The position numbers and the translations under genes were made by a program. A DNA stretch of 35,060 bases from the NCBI GenBank assembly GCA_051010055.1, contig JBPCVY010000051.1, positions 1 to 35,060 of the forward strand, in the 5' to 3' direction. The DNA comes from CAJQND01 sp051010055. GTDB taxonomy: Bacteria > Pseudomonadota > Alphaproteobacteria > Rhizobiales > CAJQND01. Positions within the stretch are counted from its first letter, which is position 1. Every line of letters begins with the position of its first letter. The notes beneath the pieces are model-generated. The model was not told the origin of the DNA, searched no databases, and saw nothing but the letters and a program-made list of their open reading frames with translations. Shown here piece after piece: positions 23,905-31,062 of this stretch.

Positions 23905-24447
23905 ATGAGGCCTGACCACAACTCCACGGCAGGGCGGAAACTGGCATTGGCGGCAGCGTTCCTGGCAATTGCAACGCTGGCCCCGGGCTGTGCAAGCAAG
24001 GGGCCGGTCGGCACCCCTGACACCATTTCTGCCGACGGGACAAATGCGCCTGTAGGTGGCGGTTTGAACATAACTCCTGGCAGTGAAGAAGATTTCCAGG
24101 TGAATGTTGGCCGGCGGACATTCTTCAAGGAAGGCTCGAACGTCCTAGACAGCACCGCCAAGGAAACCCTCGACAAGCAGGTAGCCTGGTTGTCGCAATA
24201 TCCGCAGGTACAGGTAAAAATCCAGGGCTTCGCAGATGACCCTGGCGGCGAGACAGCAAATGTGGCGCTATCGCAAAAGCGCGCTGAAACGGTTCGCAAC
24301 TATCTGATTTCGCGCGGCGTTTCCGCGAATCGGGTAACCGCAAAGGGTTACGGCACCCAGCGGAAAGTGCGCGACTGTCCAGATCTTGCATGTAAAGCGC
24401 AGAATCGCCGCGTGGTAACCAATCCACAAAATGCACCGGCTTCTTGA
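23905..24447 (+). CDS. OmpA family lipoprotein (Pal-like)
   Basis: A 180-residue outer-membrane lipoprotein. The signal ends LAPGC, making Cys29 the likely lipidated residue, although Pro in the lipobox is not ideal. The OmpA/Pal peptidoglycan-binding domain spans about residues 65-175, with FFKEGSNVLDSTAKETLDKQ, IQGFADDPG, LSQKRAETVRNYLISRGV and NRRVV. It binds meso-diaminopimelate in the wall, so it tethers membrane to wall. No tol genes are adjacent, and the canonical Pal is usually next to tolB, so this may be a paralogue. The ATG at 23905, with GGAGGAAG upstream, is preferred over the earlier TTG. Confidence 0.9.
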   Translation: MRPDHNSTAGRKLALAAAFLAIATLAPGCASKGPVGTPDTISADGTNAPVGGGLNITPGSEEDFQVNVGRRTFFKEGSNVLDSTAKETLDKQVAWLSQYPQVQVKIQGFADDPGGETANVALSQKRAETVRNYLISRGVSANRVTAKGYGTQRKVRDCPDLACKAQNRRVVTNPQNAPAS

Positions 24448-24593
24448 CGGACGCAAAAAAAACACATAAAATCAAAATTTTAACATTTTTTAGGGTGTTT
24501 CAGTGTAGAATCTGTCTTTTTATTCAGCTTATATTCAGCTATGTTCGCGCATTATCACCGTTAGTGTAGTTTTCTCATTAGAGAGCGAGCGGC

Positions 24594-24953
24594 ATGATAA
24601 AGAAGCTGACGGTCACACTTGCGTTTATCTGCTTGATATTTGGAATTCAGGCAACGAATTCTGATGCACGCAGCCCATATGCCACGTGGGTGCGGCACGG
24701 GGATACATATCTTGTCACCGGCAAGTTGGGTGATGAGAAACAAACTTTCCGGGTCACCATCGTCAGAAAAGGCAAGCGCTATATCGTGCGCACGCCGCTG
24801 GGCGACTACGCCCTAGCACCGCAAGGAACCGCGGTTACCTTCAAGGTGCGCATCCAGAAAGACTGGGCGAAGATAATCTGGCAAAAACAGAAAGCAACCA
24901 TCCGCTACAAAAACAAAACAGGTTCCGCAAGCCTTCGCCGCCAGGGGCGCTAA
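24594..24953 (+). CDS. Small secreted basic protein, unknown function
   Basis: I do not recognise this 119-residue protein. A signal peptide is plain (MIKKLTVTLAFICLIFGIQA, with cleavage after Ala20 or Ala25). The mature part is rich in Lys, Arg and aromatic residues and in alternating beta-like stretches (TFRVTIVRKGKRYIVRTPLG, then VTFKVRIQKDWAKIIW), which suggests a small beta-sheet periplasmic domain. It follows the OmpA-like gene after a 146-bp AT-rich spacer containing two ATTCAGCT direct repeats, so it may have its own promoter. It ends six bases before the convergent thioesterase gene. Confidence 0.75.
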   Translation: MIKKLTVTLAFICLIFGIQATNSDARSPYATWVRHGDTYLVTGKLGDEKQTFRVTIVRKGKRYIVRTPLGDYALAPQGTAVTFKVRIQKDWAKIIWQKQKATIRYKNKTGSASLRRQGR

Positions 24954-24958
24954 CCACC

Positions 24959-25384
24959 TCAGGAAAACACAGCTCTGAATTCGTCGGGAATTACTCCAGC
25001 GCGAATGCCGCCCGGCTTGCTGTCATCGGCAATGAACCAGCCCCGCACTTCATGGCCTGAGCAAACTTTCACGTCATCGAGTGCAAAGACATGCTCAATC
25101 CGGAAGGTGCGGTTCGACCATGATACGATAGTGCTCGTGCAGGTGAGCAGATCGTAATATCTGGCCGGGGCCGAAAAGCTGGCGCCAGTGTCAATCAATC
25201 CATAGCCTTGAATGCCGAAGCGGCGCTGTACTTCGCGCTGGTCCATTCCTTGCCGCCGCATCAATGCATGGGTGCACGTGTCGAACCAGCGGTAAAAATG
25301 AGGATAAAAAACGATGCCCAATGCATCGCAATCGGCCCAGGTAACTGGAATATTCTGAACAATTGTTGATGGATCGCCGGTCAT
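24959..25384 (-). CDS. Acyl-CoA thioesterase, 4-hydroxybenzoyl-CoA thioesterase-like
   Basis: Hot-dog-fold thioesterase of 141 residues. The segment WADCDALGIVFYPHFYRWFD places Asp20 where the catalytic Asp17 of Pseudomonas 4-hydroxybenzoyl-CoA thioesterase lies, and GIVFYP is the family hallmark. The likely substrate is an aromatic acyl-CoA, but YbgC-like members act on other thioesters, so this is inference. A TTG at 25402 would add six residues; the ATG at 25384 is preferred. It is divergent from the monooxygenase gene by 57 bp, so the two probably share regulation. Confidence 0.88.
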   Translation of the reverse strand: MTGDPSTIVQNIPVTWADCDALGIVFYPHFYRWFDTCTHALMRRQGMDQREVQRRFGIQGYGLIDTGASFSAPARYYDLLTCTSTIVSWSNRTFRIEHVFALDDVKVCSGHEVRGWFIADDSKPGGIRAGVIPDEFRAVFS

Positions 25385-25427
25385 GGGCAGGTTACTTTCC
25401 AATAGTCTCAGAAGCGGTCACTTTAGC

Positions 25428-25433
25428 GGGAGG
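25428..25433 (+). promoter_or_regulatory. Strong ribosome-binding site deciding a TTG start
   Basis: GGGAGG eight bases before a TTG codon at 25442. It decides the start of the monooxygenase gene, since the sequence right after the TTG encodes the FAD-binding KIVIVGGGPAG. Confidence 0.7.
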
Positions 25434-25441
25434 TTGGCGCA

Positions 25442-26569
25442 TTGAAAATCGTCATTGTTGGTGGCGGCCCGGCCGGCCTTTACTTTGCGCTATTGATGAA
25501 GAAGGCCTGGTCCGGCCATGACGTGCGCGTTTATGAACAAAATACCCGCGACGCCACATATGGCTTTGGCGTGGTTTTTTCCGACATCGCCCTCACCCAC
25601 CTTGAAGACGCGGACAATGAATTTTCTGCTGCCCTTTCGGGAATTTCAGAACATTGGGATGATCTCACAGTCGTCCATGAAGATTTGAAGGTGCGGGTTG
25701 ACGGCAACGGTTTTTCCGGCGTATCGCGCCTTGGCTTGCTGCAGGTGCTCTACAAACAATGTGAGAGTGTGGGTGTGGACCTGCGTTTCGGTGAGCGGGT
25801 AGGCTTGGAAGATGTGCGCAAAGGCGCTGATCTTGTTGTCGGCGCAGACGGGGTGAATTCATCTGTCCGCACGCGCTTGTGCGATGAATTCCAACCTCAG
25901 ATGCATGAGCTCACAAACCGTTTCATCTGGTATGGCGCCAGCAAGGCGTTCGAGACACTCAGCCTCACCTTCCGTTCCCATGAGGGCGGCGTCTATGTTG
26001 CCCATCATTACCGTTACACCCCTCAAATGAGCACCTTCATTGTTGAATGTGACACTGCAACATATGAGCGCGCCGGGCTGGCGGAAATGACCGAAACTCA
26101 ATCGCTGCACCATTGTTCAGATGTTTTCGCGCGTGACCTTGCTGGAGGAGAGCTTATCTCAAACCGCTCCTTGTGGCGGCGGTTTCCCGTTTTGACCAAC
26201 CGGAATTGGACAGCGGGCAATGTGGTTCTTATCGGTGATGCGCTGCGTACCATCCATTTTTCCATTGGTTCTGGAACAAGGCTGGCCATGGAGGATGCGG
26301 TCATACTTTACCAGGCATTTCGCGCCCAGGGCCAAAACGTTGAACAGGCTCTGGAGCTTTTTACCGCCAACCGCCGCCCGCAAGTCGACAAGCTCCTGGC
26401 CGCTGCGCGTGGTTCCTATGACTGGTATGAGGGGTTTGCTGCCAAAATGTCGCTTTCCCCTTACAGCCTTGCATATGATTATATGACAAGGTCGGGACGC
26501 ATGTCTGAGGGGAGGCTGCAGGAGATCGCACCAGATTTCTTCCGGCGGTGGAAGGCGCAGGGCAATTGA
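25442..26569 (+). CDS. FAD-dependent monooxygenase, salicylyl-CoA/2-aminobenzoyl-CoA hydroxylase-like
   Basis: Class A flavoprotein hydroxylase of 375 residues. The FAD fingerprint GGGPAG is at residues 7-12, the DG motif VVGADGVNSSVR near 131, and the GD motif near 264 in the form VLIGDALRTIHFSIGSG. The HFSIGSGTRLAMEDA version of this last motif and the opening GPAGLYFA are features I associate with salicylyl-CoA 5-hydroxylase and 2-aminobenzoyl-CoA monooxygenase/reductase, which hydroxylate aromatic CoA thioesters. The C-terminal reductase domain of the latter is absent. The start is TTG, supported by GGGAGG. It opens the catabolic run; a thioesterase is divergent and the transporter genes follow 79 bp on. 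Substrate unknown. Confidence 0.88.
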   Translation: MKIVIVGGGPAGLYFALLMKKAWSGHDVRVYEQNTRDATYGFGVVFSDIALTHLEDADNEFSAALSGISEHWDDLTVVHEDLKVRVDGNGFSGVSRLGLLQVLYKQCESVGVDLRFGERVGLEDVRKGADLVVGADGVNSSVRTRLCDEFQPQMHELTNRFIWYGASKAFETLSLTFRSHEGGVYVAHHYRYTPQMSTFIVECDTATYERAGLAEMTETQSLHHCSDVFARDLAGGELISNRSLWRRFPVLTNRNWTAGNVVLIGDALRTIHFSIGSGTRLAMEDAVILYQAFRAQGQNVEQALELFTANRRPQVDKLLAAARGSYDWYEGFAAKMSLSPYSLAYDYMTRSGRMSEGRLQEIAPDFFRRWKAQGN

Positions 26570-26573
26570 ATTT

Positions 26574-26589
26574 GTTTTAAGCTTAAAAC
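26574..26589. promoter_or_regulatory. 16-bp perfect palindrome upstream of livH
   Basis: GTTTTAAGCTTAAAAC, five bases after the monooxygenase stop and 60 bp before livH. It has no T tract of terminator form and could be an operator or a weak AT-rich hairpin. Confidence 0.35.
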
Positions 26590-26648
26590 TTTTCACAGTG
26601 CCATAAGAGTGCTAAGTAAATGGCGGAGGTTGAGGGGAAGTTGGGTAA

Positions 26649-27572
26649 ATGGATGGGTCACTGATCTTCATTCAGTTTTTGAATGGAATGCAGCTTGGTG
26701 TGCTGCTGTTTCTGCTTGCCTCGGGACTGTCTCTCACTTTTGGCATTATGGATTTCGTGAACCTGGCGCATGGTTCGCTCTACATGATCGGCGCGTTTTT
26801 CTGCGCCTCACTGACATTCCTCACCGGCTCTTTCATTTGGGGAGTTTTACTCGCCATACCGCTTACCGCGCTTGCCGGATTTATTATCGAAATCGGGGTG
26901 ATAAGGCACCTTTATCCACGTGATCACCTTGATCACGTGCTGGCCACATTCGGGCTGATTTTGTGCTTCGATACTTTAGTGCAGCTTTTATGGGGCCCGG
27001 AAGGTATCGCCGTGCCGCTGCCTGCCTGGCTTGACGGCCAGGTTGAATTGTTCGGCGATATTGTTTTTCCAACCTACCGGCTGGTGATCATCATTACCGG
27101 CCTTATGGTGGCTGCGGGATTGTACTGGCTGGTTAATCACACAAGGCTTGGCATGTTGATCCGCGCCGGTGCTTCAAACCGCACCATGGTGTCGGCGTTG
27201 GGCATCGACATCAAAACGCTTTTCACCGGCGTTTTTGCCCTTGGGGCCACACTGGCCGGCCTTGCCGGCATGCTCATTTCTCCGATTACCGAAGCTTCAA
27301 TAGGCATGGGTAATGAAATCATCATCACGGCATTTGTCGTGATTATTGTTGGTGGTATCGGCTCCATGAAGGGGGCGTTTGTTGCTGCCATTTTGATCGG
27401 CCTTATCGACACGATGGGGCGTTCGTTTCTTGATGACATTTTCAAGATTTTCATGTCTGCCGAAGCTGCGGAAACTGCAGCGCCGGCAATCTCTGCCATG
27501 TTGATCTACATTCTGATGGCCATAATCCTTGCGTTGAAACCACAGGGCCTGTTCCCGCCGAAGGTGCGCTGA
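26649..27572 (+). CDS. Branched-chain amino acid-type ABC transporter permease (LivH)
   Basis: A 307-residue inner-membrane permease of the HAAT family. FLNGMQLGVLLFLLASGLSLTFGIMDFVNLAHGSLYMIGAF at the start is the standard LivH opening, and about eight membrane helices follow. The EAA-like coupling stretch is RAGASNRTMVSALGID near residue 172, and GNEIIITAFVVIIVGGIGSMKGAF near 218 is also typical. The family carries amino acids but also many aromatic and dicarboxylic acids. It forms the transporter with the next three genes. A perfect DNA hairpin lies inside it at 26917-26939. Confidence 0.94.
   Translation: MDGSLIFIQFLNGMQLGVLLFLLASGLSLTFGIMDFVNLAHGSLYMIGAFFCASLTFLTGSFIWGVLLAIPLTALAGFIIEIGVIRHLYPRDHLDHVLATFGLILCFDTLVQLLWGPEGIAVPLPAWLDGQVELFGDIVFPTYRLVIIITGLMVAAGLYWLVNHTRLGMLIRAGASNRTMVSALGIDIKTLFTGVFALGATLAGLAGMLISPITEASIGMGNEIIITAFVVIIVGGIGSMKGAFVAAILIGLIDTMGRSFLDDIFKIFMSAEAAETAAPAISAMLIYILMAIILALKPQGLFPPKVR
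26917..26939. repeat. Perfect 10-bp inverted repeat inside livH
   Basis: CACGTGATCA, three bases, TGATCACGTG. It encodes part of RDHLDHVLATFG, a stretch normal for LivH, so the coding sequence explains the amino acids but not the choice of synonymous codons that makes the symmetry perfect. Confidence 0.7.
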
Positions 27573-27573
27573 T

Positions 27574-28596
27574 ATGAGCGATACGAAATCAATCGCCCCG
27601 GCCAACGAATCCTCCGGCCTTTTGCCGCGCCTTACTATTTCAGGCTGGGTCAATGTAATTGTGCTGATCGGCCTTGCCCTGGTGCCGCCGGTTGCCTATT
27701 TCACCGGCCACCCGTTCTGGGTGGATATCTCGACAAGGCTGGTGATACTCGCCATTGCCGCGGTGAGCCTCAATTTAGTTTTGGGCTATGGCGGCATGGT
27801 ATCGTTCGGCCATGCCGCATTTCTCGGACTTGGCGCCTATGCGGTCGGCATTCCAGCCTACCACGCCACCTATGGCGAGTTTGAAATCATTGCCTCCTAT
27901 AACGGGTTTTTCCAGTTTGGTCTGGCAATTTTCGTTTCCGCCCTGTTTGCGCTCATCACCGGCGCGGTGTGCCTGCGCACCAAAGGTGTGCATTTCATCA
28001 TGATCACCATGGCGTTCGGGCAAATGGTGTTCTTTGCCTTTGTGTCGATGGAAACGTATGGCGGTGATGATGGGCTTGTTATCGATACGCGCTCAGAATT
28101 TCCCGGGCTCGATTTCTCCAACCCCATCACCTTGTATTTCGTCTGCTTTGTATCTTTGCTCGGCGCATTGTTTATCGTCCACCGGCTGGTGAACTCCCGC
28201 TTCGGTATGGTCATCCAAGGCGCCAAGGGCAATGCAGAACGGATGAGCGCCATCGGCTTCAACTCTTACGTCTACCGACTCACTGCCTATGTGATCTCGG
28301 GGGCCATTTGCGGGTATGCGGGCGCATTGCTCGGCAACTTCACGACGTTCATTTCGCCGGAAATGATGGATTGGAGCCGCTCTGGCGAACTGATGTTCAT
28401 GGTCATCCTTGGCGGTGCAGCCTATTTGTTTGGCCCGGTGTTGGGGGCGATTGCATTCATCCTTCTTGAAGAGATTCTCTCAGGTTTCACCATTTACTGG
28501 CACTTGCCATTTGGTATTATGCTCATTTTGAGCGTTCTGTTCGTGAAGGGCGGCATGTCCGGGTGGTTGGCAAGATTGGGGAAACGCCATGGCTGA
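27574..28596 (+). CDS. Branched-chain amino acid-type ABC transporter permease (LivM)
   Basis: Second permease subunit, 340 residues, with about nine or ten membrane helices. LNLVLGYGGMVSFGHAAFLGLGAYAVGI near residue 66 and the coupling stretch VIQGAKGNAERMSAIGFN near 210 are LivM features. GALLGNFTTFISPEMMDWSRSGELMFMVILGG is the conserved late segment. It starts one base after the livH stop and its end overlaps livG by eight bases, so the subunits are translationally coupled. Confidence 0.94.
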   Translation: MSDTKSIAPANESSGLLPRLTISGWVNVIVLIGLALVPPVAYFTGHPFWVDISTRLVILAIAAVSLNLVLGYGGMVSFGHAAFLGLGAYAVGIPAYHATYGEFEIIASYNGFFQFGLAIFVSALFALITGAVCLRTKGVHFIMITMAFGQMVFFAFVSMETYGGDDGLVIDTRSEFPGLDFSNPITLYFVCFVSLLGALFIVHRLVNSRFGMVIQGAKGNAERMSAIGFNSYVYRLTAYVISGAICGYAGALLGNFTTFISPEMMDWSRSGELMFMVILGGAAYLFGPVLGAIAFILLEEILSGFTIYWHLPFGIMLILSVLFVKGGMSGWLARLGKRHG

Positions 28597-29335
28597 ACCA
28601 ATTCTTTCCATTGAAGGCCTGTACAAAAGTTTCGGCGGCGTAACCGCCACTGAGAACGTGCACCTGGATGTGCTTGAAGGCGAAACCCATGCGGTTATCG
28701 GGCCCAATGGCGCAGGCAAGACAACGTTGATCTCTCAACTGTCTGGAGCGCTTAAGCCGGATGCGGGTAGTATCTTGTTCAAGGGCCGGAACATACTCAG
28801 CATACCGGCCTACCGCCGCTCCCATATTGGCCTTGCAAGGTCCTTTCAGATCACCTCGGTGTTCATGGGCATGAGCGTGCTCGACAACGTGGCCCTCGCT
28901 GTCCAGGCGCACCAGGGCCATTCTTTCAAGTTCTGGGCGCCTGTCCGCCGGGACCGATCACTGCGCGACCCCGCCATGGCGTGCCTTGAACAGGTGGGTT
29001 TGCAAGAGCGCGCCAACGATATCGCATCTGAAATGTCTCATGGCGAGCGCCGCCAGCTTGAAATCGCCATGGCGCTGGCAACCGAGCCAGAGCTGCTTTT
29101 GCTAGATGAGCCAATGGCGGGGATGGGCCCTGAGGAATCTGCCCGCATGGTCAAAACTTTGAAGGCCATGCGCGGCAAGACCATGCTTCTGGTTGAGCAT
29201 GACATGGATGCTGTGTTCGCGCTGGCCGACCGGATTTCCGTGCTGGTTTATGGCCGGGTCATTGCAACCGGATCACCTGAAGAAATCCGCAACGATGAGA
29301 ATGTACGCCACGCCTATCTTGGGGAGGCCGCATAA
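28589..29335 (+). CDS. ABC transporter ATP-binding protein (LivG)
   Basis: A 248-residue ATPase. Walker A GPNGAGKTT is at residues 38-46, the signature region SHGERRQLEIAMAL near 150 (the LivG branch has a relaxed LSGGQ), Walker B LLLLDEPMAGMGPEE near 170, and the switch His in VEHDMDAVF near 205. The C-terminal LivG extension ends VRHAYLGEAA. It overlaps livM by eight bases, and the A of its TAA stop is the first base of the livF ATG. Confidence 0.95.
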   Translation: MAEPILSIEGLYKSFGGVTATENVHLDVLEGETHAVIGPNGAGKTTLISQLSGALKPDAGSILFKGRNILSIPAYRRSHIGLARSFQITSVFMGMSVLDNVALAVQAHQGHSFKFWAPVRRDRSLRDPAMACLEQVGLQERANDIASEMSHGERRQLEIAMALATEPELLLLDEPMAGMGPEESARMVKTLKAMRGKTMLLVEHDMDAVFALADRISVLVYGRVIATGSPEEIRNDENVRHAYLGEAA

Positions 29336-30036
29336 TGCTTAAAGTCAGCGCACTTGAAACATTCTACGGCAAGAGCCAGGCGCTGTTCGGCATGAACCTG
29401 AACGTTGGCGCCGGCGAAGTGGTGACATTGCTTGGCCGCAACGGCATGGGCAAAACCACTACAATCAATTCCATTATGGGCATTGTGAAACCCTCCGGCG
29501 GCGAGATCATCCTTGAAGATGCGCGCATCGACCACCTACCCTCATTTCGCATTGCGAAGCTGGGACTGGGCCTGGTGCCGGAAGGCCGCCAGGTCTTCCC
29601 CAACCTGTCAGTGCGCGAAAACCTTGTCGCCACGGCACGTTCACGCAGCGCCACCGGTGAAGCCTGGACCCTGGAGCGGGTATACGCCATGTTCCCGGAA
29701 CTGGAGGCGCGTTCAAGCTCAATGGGTAACCTTCTGTCGGGCGGTGAGCAGCAAATGCTGGCCATTGGCAGGGCGCTCATGACAAATCCGCACTTGCTGA
29801 TCCTTGATGAGGCTACCGAAGGGCTTGCCCCGCTCATACGAGAGGAAATCTGGGCCTGCCTGCAAAACATCAAGGATCTCGGCCTTTCGATTCTTGTGGT
29901 CGACAAGAACGTGTCCGATCTCATTGAGCTTGCCGACCGCCATTATATTATTGAAAAAGGCCAGGTGGTTTGGTCCGGCTCGTCCACAGAGCTTAAAGAC
30001 GGCACTGACATTCAGGAGCGCTACCTGGGCGTTTAG
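29335..30036 (+). CDS. ABC transporter ATP-binding protein (LivF)
   Basis: Second ATPase subunit, 233 residues. Walker A GRNGMGKTT is at 34-42, signature LLSGGEQQMLAIGRALM near 133, and Walker B LLILDEATEGLAPLI near 154. LPSFRIAKLGLGLVPEGRQVFPNLSVRENL is typical of LivF. In place of the usual VEQN it has VVDKNVSDL, so the switch His is replaced by Lys or Asn, a variant often seen in LivF proteins. It is followed after 19 bp by the dehydrogenase gene. Confidence 0.95.
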   Translation: MLKVSALETFYGKSQALFGMNLNVGAGEVVTLLGRNGMGKTTTINSIMGIVKPSGGEIILEDARIDHLPSFRIAKLGLGLVPEGRQVFPNLSVRENLVATARSRSATGEAWTLERVYAMFPELEARSSSMGNLLSGGEQQMLAIGRALMTNPHLLILDEATEGLAPLIREEIWACLQNIKDLGLSILVVDKNVSDLIELADRHYIIEKGQVVWSGSSTELKDGTDIQERYLGV

Positions 30037-30055
30037 CCAACAATGGAGGGGGACG

Positions 30056-30964
30056 GTGGCCAGCAAAACGCAGTTTCCACAGGTCATCGGCATTCTCATG
30101 CCCGGCGATATGGGCCATGCGGTTGGCGCTGTTCTGGGTGAACACGGGCACGATATCGTCACATGCCTGTCAGGTCGCAGCGAAACAACGCGCAATCGTG
30201 CCCAAAAGGCCGGGTTTCGTGATGCGGGCAGCCTTGACGTGCTGGTATCAGAAGCCGATCTCATCTTATCAATTCTGCCCCCGGCATCAGCAAAGGAACT
30301 AGCTGAACAGGTGGTACACGCCATTTTCAGCGCCAAAGCGGATGTTATCTATGCCGACTGCAATGCGGTTTCGCCGCAAACTGCAAAGGAAATTGCCGCG
30401 ATTTTGACCGCCACCGGCGCGCCCTTCATTGATGCCGGCATAATTGGCGCTGCCCCTGGCAGAAGTTCTCCGCCACGCTTTTACGTTTCAGGGGCAGACG
30501 TTTCCTCCCTGACCGCGCTGGACGGCAAAGGAATATCCGTCATCCCGATCGGGGACGAAGTTGGTAAGGCGAGCGCCATCAAGATGGCCTATGCAGGGCT
30601 CACAAAGGGAACAATGACCTTGCATACAGCGGTTCTTTTGGCAGCGTTTCAACTCGGCGTGCTTGATGAATTGCTGGATGAATTCCGGCTCAGCCAACCG
30701 GCAGCGCTCAAGGTGATGCAAGCACGCACCGCGCGCCTTCCCGCCGATGCTGAGCGCTGGGTTGGTGAAATGGAAGAGATCGCGGCAACCTTCCGCCAGG
30801 CTGGTGTGCCAGATGGATTCCACGAAGCTGCTGCGGAAATCTTCCGTATTCTTGCGCGCACCCCATACGCATCTGAAACCCGCGAAACAATTGATCCGAA
30901 CCGCACGCTCGATGAAGCGCTCGTGGTCTTTGCAGAACACCTTTCCGGCAAGGAAACGAGTTGA
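30056..30964 (+). CDS. NAD(P)-dependent oxidoreductase, 6-phosphogluconate dehydrogenase-like with DUF1932
   Basis: A 302-residue dehydrogenase of the beta-hydroxyacid superfamily. The Rossmann fingerprint is VIGILMPGDMGHAVGAVL at residues 10-27. DLILSILPPASAKELAE near 72 and DAGIIGAAPG near 127 fit the family. The C-terminal helical domain (about 195-265) matches DUF1932, which replaces the usual 6PGDH C-terminus. The expected catalytic Lys is in SAIKMAYAGLTKG near 178. The substrate is unknown. The frame is open back to 29804 inside livF; the GTG at 30056 with GGAGGGGG just before it is the likely start. Confidence 0.87.
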   Translation: MASKTQFPQVIGILMPGDMGHAVGAVLGEHGHDIVTCLSGRSETTRNRAQKAGFRDAGSLDVLVSEADLILSILPPASAKELAEQVVHAIFSAKADVIYADCNAVSPQTAKEIAAILTATGAPFIDAGIIGAAPGRSSPPRFYVSGADVSSLTALDGKGISVIPIGDEVGKASAIKMAYAGLTKGTMTLHTAVLLAAFQLGVLDELLDEFRLSQPAALKVMQARTARLPADAERWVGEMEEIAATFRQAGVPDGFHEAAAEIFRILARTPYASETRETIDPNRTLDEALVVFAEHLSGKETS

Positions 30965-31005
30965 ATTTGGAAGGCGTATTTTCGCTATCCACCAAGAAAT
31001 TTCTG

Positions 31006-31018
31006 AGCCATGATGGCT
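31006..31018. promoter_or_regulatory. 13-bp palindrome upstream of the LLM oxidoreductase gene
   Basis: AGCCAT-g-ATGGCT in the 98-bp spacer, 45 bp before the next start. This is the longest spacer in the operon downstream of livH, so a second promoter or a control site is possible. Confidence 0.25.
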
Positions 31019-31062
31019 TTCCTTGCCGGGATTGAAACTGGGGCCGGCACGTGGAGATGGGC

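Noticed and set aside
29804..30055. 84-codon N-terminal extension of the DUF1932 dehydrogenase
   Set aside because: It overlaps livF in another frame. The GTG at 30056 has a strong ribosome-binding site and starts the Rossmann domain properly.
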